The notes under the pieces are model-generated. The model worked only from the letters and a program-made list of their open reading frames with translations, searched no databases and was not told the DNA's origin. Shown here one piece after another: positions 55,388 through 63,899 of a DNA stretch of 64,000 nt. This DNA is from JAOTWJ01 sp036398175 (lineage in GTDB: Bacteria; Gemmatimonadota; Gemmatimonadetes; Gemmatimonadales; GWC2-71-9): NCBI GenBank assembly GCA_036398175.1, contig DASWHL010000104.1, positions 6,036 to 70,035 on the forward strand, in the 5' to 3' direction. The first letter of the stretch is position 1. Each line of letters opens with the position of its first letter. The translations under genes and the position numbers were made by a program.

Positions 55388-56760
55388 CGTCCGCGGGACG
55401 GACGGTCCGCATCGCGTCGGGCCAGGGGTTCTGGGGCGACTGGCTCGAGGCGCCGGTCCGGCAGGTGGAGGGCGGCCCCATTGACTACCTGATGATGGAC
55501 TATCTGGCCGAGGTCACGATGTCCATCATGCAGAAGCAGCGCTCCCGCGACCCGTCGCGGGGCTACGCCACCGATTTCGTGCCCCTCATGGAACGGATCC
55601 TGCCCACGGTGGTCGAGCGGGGCATCCGGATCACGGCTAACGCGGGCGGCGTGAATCCGCGCGCGTGCGCCGACGCGGTGATCGCGGTGGCCCGGAAGCA
55701 CGGGCTCGGTGGGCGGGTGCGCGTGGGCATCGTGACCGGCGACGACATCCTAGAGCGGCTGGACGCGCTGATCGCCGGGGGGCACGCGCTGGCGAACATG
55801 GACACGGGCGCCCCGCTCAGCACGGTCCGCGGCAGCGTGCTCTCCGCCAACGCGTACCTCGGTGCCGCCAGCATCGTCGAGGCGCTGCGGCAGAGCGCCA
55901 ACGTCGTCATCACCGGGCGGGTGACGGACACCGGGCTCACGCTGGGACCCATGATGCACGAGTTCGGCTGGGCGGCCGACGACTGGGACCGGCTCGCGGC
56001 AGGGACGGTGGCGGGCCACATCATCGAATGCGGCGCCCAGTGCTCGGGCGGGAACTGCCTCGTGGACTGGGAGCGGATCCCGCACCTGGAGGATCCGGGA
56101 TACCCGATCGTGGATGCCCGCAGCGACGGCACGTTCGCGATCACCAAGCACGCGGGCACGGGCGGCCGCATCTCGGTTCCCTCGATCACCGAGCAGCTGG
56201 TGTACGAGATGGGCGATCCGCGGCATTACATCACGCCGGACGTCGTCGCCGACTTCACGACGATCCACCTCGCGCAGGCGGGACCCGACCGCGTGCGGGT
56301 TACCGGGGTGCGCGGAGGGCCCGCCACCGAGTTCCTCAAGGTCTCGATCGCCTACTTCTACGGGTACAAGGCCGTCGGCACGCTGGTGTACGCCTGGCCG
56401 GACGCGCACAAGAAGGCGCGGGCGGCCGACCGGATTCTCCGGGAGCGGCTGGCGCGGCTCGGGCTCGTGTTCGAGGAGATCCTGACGGAGTACGTGGGCG
56501 CGGACGCGACCCACGGACCGCTCGCCGGCCCGCCGGATCCCGACGCGCCGGAGGTGCAGCTCCGGATCGGCGTGCGGGCGCCGGACCGCGCGCCGGTGGA
56601 GCGGTTCACGCGGGAGATCGCGCCGTTGATTCTCAACGGGCCACCGAGCGTCACGGGGTTCGCGGGTGGGCGACCCAAGGTCGAAGAAATCGTGGCATAC
56701 TGGCCGGCGCTGATCCGGAAGTCGGAGATCACGCCGCGGGTCGAGGTGCTGGATGCGTAG
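55384..56760 (+). CDS. AtuA family protein, N-terminal (DUF1446) domain
   Basis: 458-aa protein of the acyclic-terpene-utilisation AtuA family; the biochemical role is undefined. VRIASGQGFWGDWLEAP, DYLMMDYLAEVTMSIM, NAGGVNPRACADAV and AQCSGGNCLVDW are the conserved blocks. In Pseudomonas AtuA is encoded with geranyl-CoA carboxylase. Here it follows an acyl-CoA carboxylase subunit and precedes an enoyl-CoA hydratase, supporting branched acyl-CoA catabolism. The usual C-terminal domain is a separate gene. Confidence 0.88.
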   Translation: MTSAGRTVRIASGQGFWGDWLEAPVRQVEGGPIDYLMMDYLAEVTMSIMQKQRSRDPSRGYATDFVPLMERILPTVVERGIRITANAGGVNPRACADAVIAVARKHGLGGRVRVGIVTGDDILERLDALIAGGHALANMDTGAPLSTVRGSVLSANAYLGAASIVEALRQSANVVITGRVTDTGLTLGPMMHEFGWAADDWDRLAAGTVAGHIIECGAQCSGGNCLVDWERIPHLEDPGYPIVDARSDGTFAITKHAGTGGRISVPSITEQLVYEMGDPRHYITPDVVADFTTIHLAQAGPDRVRVTGVRGGPATEFLKVSIAYFYGYKAVGTLVYAWPDAHKKARAADRILRERLARLGLVFEEILTEYVGADATHGPLAGPPDPDAPEVQLRIGVRAPDRAPVERFTREIAPLILNGPPSVTGFAGGRPKVEEIVAYWPALIRKSEITPRVEVLDA

Positions 56761-56790
56761 CGACGGGATGGACGGGGGAGGGATCGGGTA

Positions 56791-57150
56791 GTGGGGACGA
56801 AAGCCCGCCGGCCGGCCCGCCGGACCGTTCAACTCCGCTACCTCGCCCACGCGCGGAGCGGCGACAAGGGCGACACGGCCAACGTGGGGTTGATCGCGCT
56901 CCGGCCCGCGTTCTATCCGGTGCTCGCGCGCGAGGTGACGGCGGCCCGGGTGGCCGCGCACTTCACGGGCATGCTGACCGGCGGCGTCGAGCGGTTCGCG
57001 CTGCCCAACCTCCGCGCGCTCAACTTCCTGCTGCACGGCGCGCTGGGCGGCGGCGGCACGCTGTCGCTCAAGACGGACGCGCAGGGGAAGGTGTTCTCCA
57101 CGGCGCTGCTCCGCATGGAGATCCCGGTGCCGGGGGACCTCGATGTCTGA
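56791..57150 (+). CDS. AtuA C-terminal-domain protein
   Basis: 119-aa stand-alone version of the AtuA-like C-terminal domain, from GTG 56791. Recognised by LRYLAHARSGDKGDTANVGL, LPNLRALNFLLHGALGGGG and the ending KVFSTALLRMEIPVP. It lies 30 bp after the N-terminal-domain gene and overlaps the enoyl-CoA hydratase, so the two AtuA halves are expected to form one complex. Confidence 0.85.
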   Translation: MGTKARRPARRTVQLRYLAHARSGDKGDTANVGLIALRPAFYPVLAREVTAARVAAHFTGMLTGGVERFALPNLRALNFLLHGALGGGGTLSLKTDAQGKVFSTALLRMEIPVPGDLDV

Positions 57151-57904
57151 CGACCGCCTGCTGGTGGCGCTCGCGGACCGCGTGCTCACGCTGACGCTGA
57201 ACCGTCCCGACAAGCGGAACGCCATTGACACACTCATGATCGAGGCCCTGCACGCGGCCCTCGAGCGGGCGCAGCTGGACGCCGCGGTCCGCGTCGTGGC
57301 CGTGCGCGGCGCCGGTACGGACTTCTGCGCCGGGGCGGACCTGGCGGAGCTGCTGGCGTCGGCGGATCGGCCGGCCGAGGAGAACCGTGCCCAGGCGCAG
57401 CGGCTGGGCGACGTGTTCATCCGGATGCGCGAGCTGCCCAAGCCGGTCGTGGCCGTGGTGCACGGGCGCGCGCTGGCCGGTGGGTGCGGACTCGCGACCG
57501 CGTGTGACCTCGTGCTGGCCCGGGCTGACGCGCAGCTCGGCTACCCGGAAGTGCGGCGCGGATTCGTCCCGGCCATGGTCATGGCCATGCTGCGCCGCGC
57601 GGTGGGAGAGAAGGCCGCGTTCGACCTCGTGGCCACGGGCCGGATCCTCTCGGCGGACGAAGCACGGGCGCTCGGCCTGGTGTCGCGCGTGCTGGCCCCG
57701 GAGACCTTCGAGTCCGACGCCGGTCACGTAACCGCGACGCTTGCCGCGCAGAGCCCCACCGCGCTGGCCCTCATCAAACGGCAGCTGTACGAGCTCGACG
57801 GGCGGAGCTTTGCCAACGGGATTCGGCTGGGGGCCGACGTCAACGCGCTCGCGCGGGCCACGCCCGATTTCCGCGCCGCCGTGCAGGCCTTCCTCGAGCG
57901 CTAG
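57143..57904 (+). CDS. Enoyl-CoA hydratase/isomerase family protein
   Basis: 253-aa crotonase-fold enzyme. LTLNRPDKRNAID, the oxyanion-hole segments DFCAGADLAEL and GRALAGGCGLATACDLVLA, and YPEVRRGFVPAMV with Glu are conserved. The context (AtuA, carboxylase beta) suggests a methylglutaconyl-CoA or isohexenylglutaconyl-CoA hydratase (LiuC/AtuE-like) rather than general beta-oxidation. That is an inference. Confidence 0.87.
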   Translation: MSDDRLLVALADRVLTLTLNRPDKRNAIDTLMIEALHAALERAQLDAAVRVVAVRGAGTDFCAGADLAELLASADRPAEENRAQAQRLGDVFIRMRELPKPVVAVVHGRALAGGCGLATACDLVLARADAQLGYPEVRRGFVPAMVMAMLRRAVGEKAAFDLVATGRILSADEARALGLVSRVLAPETFESDAGHVTATLAAQSPTALALIKRQLYELDGRSFANGIRLGADVNALARATPDFRAAVQAFLER

Positions 57905-57921
57905 CCGGCGGCCCCCGCCGG
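57905..57921. terminator. GC-rich hairpin after the AtuA/hydratase genes
   Basis: CCGGCGG-CCC-CCGCCGG forms a perfect 7-bp stem one base after the hydratase stop. No T-tract follows, so it is only a candidate terminator. Confidence 0.35.
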
Positions 57922-57995
57922 GCTCTGGCGTCCGCAGGATCACCAGTGCGAAGAATTGGCGCCGTCCCGACGGGCGCTCGACGCCATCTTGGGGC

Positions 57996-59216
57996 ATGTC
58001 CCCGCCCGCCGGCCTGCTGGACACCGCCGAGCACGTGCTCGAGCAACACTGGGGCTACGCGCACCTGCGCTACGCCCAGCGCCGCGTGGTGCTCGCCGCC
58101 CTCACGGGCCGGGACTGCCTGGCCATGCTCCCTACCGGGGGTGGGAAGTCCATCTGCTTTCAGCTCCCGGCGCTGATCCGGGGTGGCCTCACGCTGGTCG
58201 TATCCCCGCTGATCTCGCTCATGCAGGATCAGGTGGCGGCCCTCACGCGGCGGGGCGTGGCGGGCGCGTACCTCAGCAGCACGCAGAAGCCGGAGGCACG
58301 TGCCGCCGTGCGCGAGCGCCTGCACGCCGGGCGGCTCACCCTGCTCTACGTGGCGCCCGAGCGCCTGCCGTCCCTGGTGCGGGAGCAGCGGCTCCCGTGC
58401 TCCCTGCTCGCGGTGGACGAAGCGCACTGCATCTCGGAATGGGGGCACGACTTCCGCCCGCACTACCGCGAGATCGGCCGGCATCGCCTGGCGCTGAGCG
58501 AGCCCCCGACCCTGGCGGTGACCGCGACGGCCACCCCCGCTACGCGCGCGGACATCGTGCAGATCCTGGGACTCCGGAACCCGGTGCGCGTGTTGGCGTC
58601 GTTCGACCGTCCCAACCTCCGCTTCGAGGCGCGGGAGTGCGCGGACGAACAGGAACGGCTCACCCGGGCCCTGGCGCTCGTCCAACGGTGTCCCGCGACG
58701 GCCATCTGCTACGTGCCCACCCGGAACCGCGCGGACGGCGTGGCGGTGTGGCTCCGGCGCAAGGGCGTCGCGGCGGCGCCGTACCACGGCGCCCTGCCCG
58801 GCGGCGCGCGGCGGGCCCTGCTGACGCGGTTCCTCGATGGGTCCATCCGGGTGATGGCGGCCACCAACGCCTTCGGGATGGGGATTGACAAGCCCGACGT
58901 GCGGCTGGTGTTGCACCTGGGCATTCCGTCCCGCCCCGAGTCCTACTACCAGGAGGCGGGCCGCGCGGGCCGGGACGGCGCCCCGGCCCGCTGCGTGATG
59001 CTGTGGACCAAACGCGACCTGGTGCTGATGCGCCGCCTGGCCGGGGAGGGGCCCGCCGTCCAAGCGGGCCTGGCAACGATGCGGGACTACGTGCATCGCC
59101 GCCGCTGCCGGCGCCGGACCCTCCTCGCGTACCTCGGCGAGACGGGCGTGCGGTGCAGCGGATGTGACCGGTGCGGCGTGCCGAGTATTGAACAGGAAAC
59201 ACGGAACGCAGAATGA
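57996..59216 (+). CDS. RecQ-family ATP-dependent helicase, short form
   Basis: 406-aa 3'-5' DNA helicase, shorter than E. coli RecQ (about 610 aa). RecA-like core: Walker A LPTGGGKS, AVDEAHCISEWGHDFRP (DEAH and the RecQ aromatic-rich loop), TATATP, NAFGMGIDKPDVR and QEAGRAGRDG. The zinc-binding Cys residues (RRRC...RCSGCDRCG) are present, but the winged-helix and HRDC domains are missing. ATG 57996 has GGGG upstream at close spacing. It overlaps the following small gene as ATGA. Confidence 0.92.
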   Translation: MSPPAGLLDTAEHVLEQHWGYAHLRYAQRRVVLAALTGRDCLAMLPTGGGKSICFQLPALIRGGLTLVVSPLISLMQDQVAALTRRGVAGAYLSSTQKPEARAAVRERLHAGRLTLLYVAPERLPSLVREQRLPCSLLAVDEAHCISEWGHDFRPHYREIGRHRLALSEPPTLAVTATATPATRADIVQILGLRNPVRVLASFDRPNLRFEARECADEQERLTRALALVQRCPATAICYVPTRNRADGVAVWLRRKGVAAAPYHGALPGGARRALLTRFLDGSIRVMAATNAFGMGIDKPDVRLVLHLGIPSRPESYYQEAGRAGRDGAPARCVMLWTKRDLVLMRRLAGEGPAVQAGLATMRDYVHRRRCRRRTLLAYLGETGVRCSGCDRCGVPSIEQETRNAE

Positions 59217-59440
59217 CCAGGTTGCCGCCCGGCCCTTCTCCATTCCCTGTGGGACATTCAATCCTGCTGGACGTGTGGTATCCTTTCGGGGCTGGGCGCC
59301 TGCTCGCCTTCGCCGAGACGTTCCTGCTCTTCACGATCGCACTGTATCTTTGGAAGATCCGGCAGGAAACCGTCCGGGCGCGGAGCTGGCTGAAGGGCGT
59401 GGCCTGGAAGCCGGGGCCCTCGGCGGGCGAAGGCGGCTGA
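59213..59440 (+). CDS. Small single-pass membrane protein
   Basis: 75-aa hypothetical protein. One membrane helix (LLAFAETFLLFTIALYLW) is followed by a basic cytoplasmic tail. Its ATG overlaps the recQ stop as ATGA, the coupling style of this genome, which supports it being real. No family recognised. Confidence 0.45.
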   Translation: MTRLPPGPSPFPVGHSILLDVWYPFGAGRLLAFAETFLLFTIALYLWKIRQETVRARSWLKGVAWKPGPSAGEGG

Positions 59441-59471
59441 AGTCGCCATTCCGTGTTCGTCACTCTGTATC

Positions 59472-59477
59472 TAGGTT
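59472..59477 (+). promoter_or_regulatory. -10 element for nfeD
   Basis: TAGGTT, identical to the icmB -10, sits six bases before the nfeD GTG at 59484. No good -35 is seen. Confidence 0.4.
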
Positions 59478-59483
59478 AGAGGC

Positions 59484-60821
59484 GTGCCGTTGACGGGGGG
59501 TGCCGTGCGTCGCCTGCTCTTCATTGCCGCCCTTGCCGTGTGTGCCGCGCCCGCGGCGGGGCAGGGGCCTGTGGTTTATCGAGTGCCGGTCACCGGCACC
59601 ATCGAGCTGGGCATCGCGCCGTTCATCAAGCGGGCCATTGCGGAAGCCCAGGCCGCCGGGGCGCGCGCCGTCATCCTGGACGTCAATACGCTGGGTGGCA
59701 GGGTGGACGCGGCCCTCGCGATCATTGACGCCATCAGTGCCGCCACGGTGCCGGTCTACGCCTTCGTGGATCCCCGGGCCATTTCGGCCGGCGCGCTGAT
59801 CTCGATCTCCACGGATTCCGTCTTCATGATCGCCGACGCCACGATCGGGGCCTCGACGGTCGTGGATGCCGAGGGCAGCAAGGTGTCCGAAAAGGCCCAG
59901 AGCGTCATGCGGGCCCAGTTCCGGGCGCTGGCGGAACGCCGCGGGCTCGACCCCCGGATCGGCGAAGCCATGGTGGACGAGACGATCGCCATCGCAGGCG
60001 TGGTCGAGGAAGGCAAGCTCCTCACGCTCACCGCCCGCGAAGCCGAGCGTGTGGGCTACGGCATCGAGGTCACCGGCTTCGACGACATCCTCGGACGGCT
60101 CGGCATCGCGGGCGCCGAGATCGTGCGGCCCCAGCCCAACTGGGCAGAGGGGCTGGTCCGCTTTCTCTCGCACCCGCTCGTCGCACCCATTCTGCTCTCG
60201 CTCGGCGTGCTTGGCCTCGTGATCGAGATCAAGACGCCATCGTTTGGGCTCGCCGGCATCGTGGGCCTGGCCTCGCTGGGGGCCTTCTTCGGCAGCCACC
60301 TGATCATCGGGCTCGCGGGCTGGGAGGAAGTGATCCTCCTCGGGGCCGGCCTCATTGCGCTCGGCATCGAGGTGTTCGTGGTCCCGGGCTTCGGGATCGC
60401 GGGGGTCATCAGCATCGCCTGCATCGGCACGGCGGTCTTCCTGGCGCTGCTCGGCAGTCTCCCCACGTGGGCGGACGTCGCGCGTGCCTCCGGCATCCTG
60501 GCCACCTCGATCGGCATCGTTGGCGCGACGATCTACCTGGTGGTGCGCAACCTGCCTACGAGCGACCGCTGGCGCGGCATCTTTCTCCGGACCGCCAGTG
60601 CGGCCACCGAGGGCTATGTTTCCGGCGACTTCCGGGACGATCTGCTCGGGCTGGTGGGCGTGGCCCTCACGGACCTGCATCCCGGCGGTACCGTGCAACT
60701 CGGTGACGAACGGCTGGACGTCGTCACCGAGGGAGATTATGTCCAACGCGGCACCCACGTCCGGATCTTGCGGTCGGAAGGCTATCGGCTGGTCGTGAAA
60801 TCGCTCGACCAGACCTCCTGA
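59484..60821 (+). CDS. NfeD-family protein (long form with ClpP-like protease domain)
   Basis: 445-aa membrane protein that partners flotillin-like proteins. Signal peptide (LLFIAALAVCAAPAAG), then a ClpP-like serine protease domain (VYRVPVTGTIELGIAPFIKR, LDVNTLGGRVDAA, PRAISAGALIS with the likely catalytic Ser, KVSEKA with Lys). Four to five membrane helices (about 225-355) precede a C-terminal OB-fold NfeD domain (GLVGVALTDLHPGGTVQLGDERLDVV). Start GTG 59484 looks leaderless. floA follows by 36 bp, the standard pairing. Confidence 0.93.
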   Translation: MPLTGGAVRRLLFIAALAVCAAPAAGQGPVVYRVPVTGTIELGIAPFIKRAIAEAQAAGARAVILDVNTLGGRVDAALAIIDAISAATVPVYAFVDPRAISAGALISISTDSVFMIADATIGASTVVDAEGSKVSEKAQSVMRAQFRALAERRGLDPRIGEAMVDETIAIAGVVEEGKLLTLTAREAERVGYGIEVTGFDDILGRLGIAGAEIVRPQPNWAEGLVRFLSHPLVAPILLSLGVLGLVIEIKTPSFGLAGIVGLASLGAFFGSHLIIGLAGWEEVILLGAGLIALGIEVFVVPGFGIAGVISIACIGTAVFLALLGSLPTWADVARASGILATSIGIVGATIYLVVRNLPTSDRWRGIFLRTASAATEGYVSGDFRDDLLGLVGVALTDLHPGGTVQLGDERLDVVTEGDYVQRGTHVRILRSEGYRLVVKSLDQTS

Positions 60822-60857
60822 CGCCCGCTTCCGCCGGGACCACAGGAGCAACCTGTC

Positions 60858-61856
60858 ATGGATTTCTCGCAACTCGGACCGTTTCTGGTAGTCATTGCCC
60901 TCATCGGCGGGCTCTTTGTCTTCAGCCTGTTCTGGTACTTCATTCCGGTCGGGCTCTGGATCGAGGCGCTCGCCGCCGGGGTCCGGGTCGGGCTCACGAA
61001 CCTCGTGGGGATGCGGCTCCGGAAGGTGAGCCCGGCCGCGGTCGTCCGGCCGCTCGTGAAAGCCAGCAAGGCGGGGATCACCCTGAACACGGACATGCTC
61101 GAAGCGCACTACCTGGCCGGCGGCAACGTGGACCGGGTGGTGAACGCGCTCATCGCCGCCGACAAGGCGGGCATCGCGCTCGACTTCAAGAAAGCCACGG
61201 CGATTGACCTGGCCGGCCGCGACGTGCTCGAGGCGGTGCAGGTCTCCGTGAACCCCAAGGTGATCCAGACGCCCAAGGTCGCGGCCATGGCCAAGGACGG
61301 CATCCAGCTCATTGCCATCGCGCGGGTGACGGTCCGGGCCAACATCAACCGCCTCGTAGGCGGCGCCGGCGAGGAGACCATCCTCGCGCGCGTGGGAGAG
61401 GGCATCGTCTCCACTATCGGGTCGTCCGAGTCGCACAAGAAGGTTCTGGAAAACCCGGATAACATCTCCAAGACCGTGCTTGCCAAGGGCCTCGACAGCG
61501 GGACGGCGTTCGAGATTCTCTCCATTGACATCGCCGACGTGGACGTGGGCAAGAACATCGGGGCCGAGCTGCAGACCGATCAGGCCGAGGCGGACAAGCG
61601 GATCGCGCAGGCCAAGGCGGAAGAGCGGCGTGCGGCGGCGGTGGCGCTCGAAGGCGAGATGGTGGCCAAGACGCAGGAAATGCGCGCCAAGGTGGTCGAG
61701 GCGGAGGCCCAGGTCCCGCTCGCGCTTGCCGAGGCGTTCCGGAACGGCCAGCTGGGCATCATGGACTACATGCGGTACCGCAACGTCGAGAGCGACACGG
61801 CCATGCGGCAGTCCATCGCCAAGGGCGGCCCGGGCGAGGGGAAACAGGGGACCTGA
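60858..61856 (+). CDS. floA: Flotillin-like protein FloA
   Basis: 332-aa membrane-microdomain scaffold. An N-terminal membrane hairpin (VVIALIGGLFVFSLFWYFIP) precedes an SPFH domain (VSVNPKVIQTPKVAAMAKDG, IARVTVRANINRLVGGAGEET) and a coiled-coil rich in A/E/K (EADKRIAQAKAEERRAAAVA). It has a conventional AGGAG 9 nt before ATG 60858. Expected to oligomerise with the NfeD protein encoded just upstream. Confidence 0.95.
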   Translation: MDFSQLGPFLVVIALIGGLFVFSLFWYFIPVGLWIEALAAGVRVGLTNLVGMRLRKVSPAAVVRPLVKASKAGITLNTDMLEAHYLAGGNVDRVVNALIAADKAGIALDFKKATAIDLAGRDVLEAVQVSVNPKVIQTPKVAAMAKDGIQLIAIARVTVRANINRLVGGAGEETILARVGEGIVSTIGSSESHKKVLENPDNISKTVLAKGLDSGTAFEILSIDIADVDVGKNIGAELQTDQAEADKRIAQAKAEERRAAAVALEGEMVAKTQEMRAKVVEAEAQVPLALAEAFRNGQLGIMDYMRYRNVESDTAMRQSIAKGGPGEGKQGT

Positions 61857-61860
61857 CGCG

Positions 61861-62472
61861 ATGAGCGGCGACCTCTTCGAGATCCTCTTCGTCGCGGTGT
61901 TCATTCTGTTCGGCCTGCTGGGGGGTCGGAAGAAGCGCTCCCGGCAGGGCACGCCACCGGCCCGGCCGCGCCCGCAAACCCGCGCGCCAGGCGGCCAGCC
62001 GGCGGCGCGCGGGGTTCCGGTTCCGCGGCCCCAACCCACCGTCACGCACCAGCGCGCGCCGGACCAGGACCGGTTGCTCCGGGAACTGGAGGGTCTGCTC
62101 ACCGGGCGGCCCGTGAGCGAGCCGACGCCGGCCTCCGTGCCGAGCCCCATGCGGGACATGCCCGATCCCGATGAAGCCCAAAGCCTGGAATCCCTGGACC
62201 TCCGGGAGGGGGCCGGCGCCTGGGAAGAAGGGCTGGAACGCGCGTCCGAGACGGGCACGGCCCGCTGGAGCGCGGGCAGCACACGGGCCGCGGAATCACT
62301 CGAGACGCTCGAGGAGGCCGGCGGAGCGTCCCACAAGCGGTTCCATGCGCTCTACGATCGCCAGCCGGATCCCGTCCCGACGAAGCCCGCTCCTCGCGTA
62401 TTCGGCATTGCCGACGTGCGCCGCGCCATGGTGTGGTCCGAGATTCTCGGGCCGCCGGTGTCGGAGCGATAA
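61861..62472 (+). CDS. Uncharacterised membrane-anchored protein downstream of floA
   Basis: 203 aa. One N-terminal helix (LFEILFVAVFILFGLLG) is followed by a long Pro/Arg-rich and then acidic disordered region. The C-terminal block RVFGIADVRRAMVWSEILGPP looks like a conserved motif. No known domain. Position four bases after floA suggests a third component of the NfeD-FloA system. The stop lies just before a palindromic repeat. Confidence 0.65.
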   Translation: MSGDLFEILFVAVFILFGLLGGRKKRSRQGTPPARPRPQTRAPGGQPAARGVPVPRPQPTVTHQRAPDQDRLLRELEGLLTGRPVSEPTPASVPSPMRDMPDPDEAQSLESLDLREGAGAWEEGLERASETGTARWSAGSTRAAESLETLEEAGGASHKRFHALYDRQPDPVPTKPAPRVFGIADVRRAMVWSEILGPPVSER

Positions 62473-62473
62473 A

Positions 62474-62540
62474 CCGATAGCCGATGGCCGACAGCCGATA
62501 AGCACGTGTTGCGCTCGGCATTCGGCCCTCGGCTATCGGC
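62474..62540. repeat. GCCGAT-rich palindromic repeat, copy 1
   Basis: An imperfect palindrome built from degenerate copies of GCCGATA: CCGATAGCCGATGGCCGACA on the left answered by CCCTCGGCTATCGGC on the right, with a loop around AGCACGTGTTGCGC. A related copy in inverted orientation follows the next gene at 63784-63855. Confidence 0.75.
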
Positions 62541-62552
62541 AATCCCGTCAAG

Positions 62553-62558
62553 TATCTT
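62553..62558 (+). promoter_or_regulatory. -10 element for the acyl-CoA dehydrogenase gene
   Basis: TATCTT placed six bases before ATG 62565, the same geometry as at 63888. No convincing -35; that position falls in the palindromic repeat. Confidence 0.4.
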
Positions 62559-62564
62559 CCCTCC

Positions 62565-63788
62565 ATGATAGACTCTCCTTTCCTCACCGACGAGCACCAT
62601 CAGCTGCGTGAGATCGTCCGCGATTTTGCCGAGCGCGAGATCCGACCGGTGGCCCGGGAGCTGGACCGGGAGCAACGCTTCCCCTGGGACAACGTGAAGC
62701 AGATGGCCGAGCTGGGATTCCTCGGCGCCACATGGGACCCCGAGTTGGGCGGCGCCGGGATGGACTACCTCTCGTACATCATCCTGGTGGAGGAGCTGTC
62801 GCGGGTGGACGCGAGCCACGGCATCACGGTCTCGGCCCACACCACGCTCGGCACGTCGCCCATCGTCCACTTCGGCACCGAGGAACAGCAGCGGCGGTAC
62901 GTGCCGCTGCTGGCCAAGGGAACGGTGCTCGGCGGGTTCGGGCTCACGGAAACCGAAGCGGGCTCGGACGCCGGCGGCACCAAGACCATGGCCGAGGACA
63001 AGGGGGATCACTACGTCCTCCGGGGATCCAAGATCTTCATCACCCACGCCGGCGTGGGGGAGATCTTCGTCGTGACGGCGCGCACCGATCCCAAGCCGAA
63101 AATGCGGAACCACGGGATCACGTCGTTCATCGTCACCAAGGACACGGTGGACCTCGCGGAGACCGCGCGGGTGGGGATCGGGCACGCACCCGACCTGCCC
63201 AAGACGCCGGGCGTGCGGGCCGGCAAGAAGGAAGACAAGATGGGGTGGCGGGCGTCGGATACCCGCGAGTTGATCTTCGAGGACGCGATCGTCCCCAAGG
63301 AGAACATGCTGGGCGAGCCCGGAAAGGGCTTCGTCAACTTCCTCAAGACGCTCGACTCGGGCCGGATCGGCGTGGGCGCGCTCGCGCTGGGCGTGGCCCA
63401 GGGGGCGCTGGACGAGAGCGTCGCGTACACATCCACCCGGAAGCAGTTCGAGAAGCCCATCGCGTCGTTCCAGGGCGTGCACTTCCAGCTGGCCGACATG
63501 GCCACGGAGATTCAGGCCGCCCGGCACCTGGTGTACCACGCCGCCTGGCTCTACGGGCAGGGCAAGCCGCACAAGCAGGAGGCGGCCATGGCCAAGCTCT
63601 ACGCCTCCGAGGCCTGCATGCGCGCCACCACCAAGGCCGTGCAGCTCCACGGCGGGTACGGCTACACCGCCGATTACCCCGTCGAGCGCATGATGCGCGA
63701 CGCCAAGGTGTGCGAGATCGGCGAGGGGACGAGCGAGATCCAGCGCATGGTGATTGCCCGGCAGCTCGTCGGCGACGTGCTGCGATAG
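62565..63788 (+). CDS. Acyl-CoA dehydrogenase
   Basis: 407-aa FAD enzyme making 2,3-enoyl-CoA. N-terminal helical domain (LREIVRDFAEREIRPVA), FAD/substrate segment GGFGLTETEAGSDAGGT, and the C-terminal signature VCEIGEGTSEIQRMVI with the likely catalytic Glu. QLHGGYGYTADYPVERMMRDAK is typical. A roughly 20-residue insert (GHAPDLPKTPGVRAGKKEDK) lies in the beta domain. Substrate chain unknown; short or branched acyl-CoA would fit the nearby island. It is flanked on both sides by related palindromic repeats. Confidence 0.93.
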   Translation: MIDSPFLTDEHHQLREIVRDFAEREIRPVARELDREQRFPWDNVKQMAELGFLGATWDPELGGAGMDYLSYIILVEELSRVDASHGITVSAHTTLGTSPIVHFGTEEQQRRYVPLLAKGTVLGGFGLTETEAGSDAGGTKTMAEDKGDHYVLRGSKIFITHAGVGEIFVVTARTDPKPKMRNHGITSFIVTKDTVDLAETARVGIGHAPDLPKTPGVRAGKKEDKMGWRASDTRELIFEDAIVPKENMLGEPGKGFVNFLKTLDSGRIGVGALALGVAQGALDESVAYTSTRKQFEKPIASFQGVHFQLADMATEIQAARHLVYHAAWLYGQGKPHKQEAAMAKLYASEACMRATTKAVQLHGGYGYTADYPVERMMRDAKVCEIGEGTSEIQRMVIARQLVGDVLR

Positions 63789-63855
63789 CCGATAGCCGAG
63801 AGCCGATTGCCGAATGCTCCCGGTGCCCATCGGCCGTCGGCTGTCGGCCATTGGC
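63784..63855. repeat. GCCGAT-rich palindromic repeat, copy 2
   Basis: GATAGCCGATAGCCGAGAGC followed, after a short loop, by CATCGGCCGTCGGCTGTCGG. It overlaps the stop codon of the acyl-CoA dehydrogenase gene. Its reverse complement resembles copy 1 at 62474-62540, so the gene sits between inverted copies. Confidence 0.7.
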
Positions 63856-63863
63856 TTTCCCAG

Positions 63864-63893
63864 TTGACCTAACTCCCTGTCTCGTCGTATCTT
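63864..63893 (+). promoter_or_regulatory. Promoter with leaderless geometry at the window end
   Basis: TTGACC (63864-63869), 18 bp, TATCTT (63888-63893), then six bases to a GTG at 63900. Confidence 0.6.
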
Positions 63894-63899
63894 ACCGCT

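Noticed and set aside
59460..62336. Long minus-strand open frame opposite nfeD and floA
   Set aside because: Same reason: the plus strand encodes complete NfeD and FloA proteins with start signals, and the minus frame is rich in His, Asp and Arg without domains.
62474..63855. The acyl-CoA dehydrogenase gene as a composite transposon between inverted repeats
   Set aside because: No transposase, no target-site duplication, and the gene's base composition matches its neighbours.
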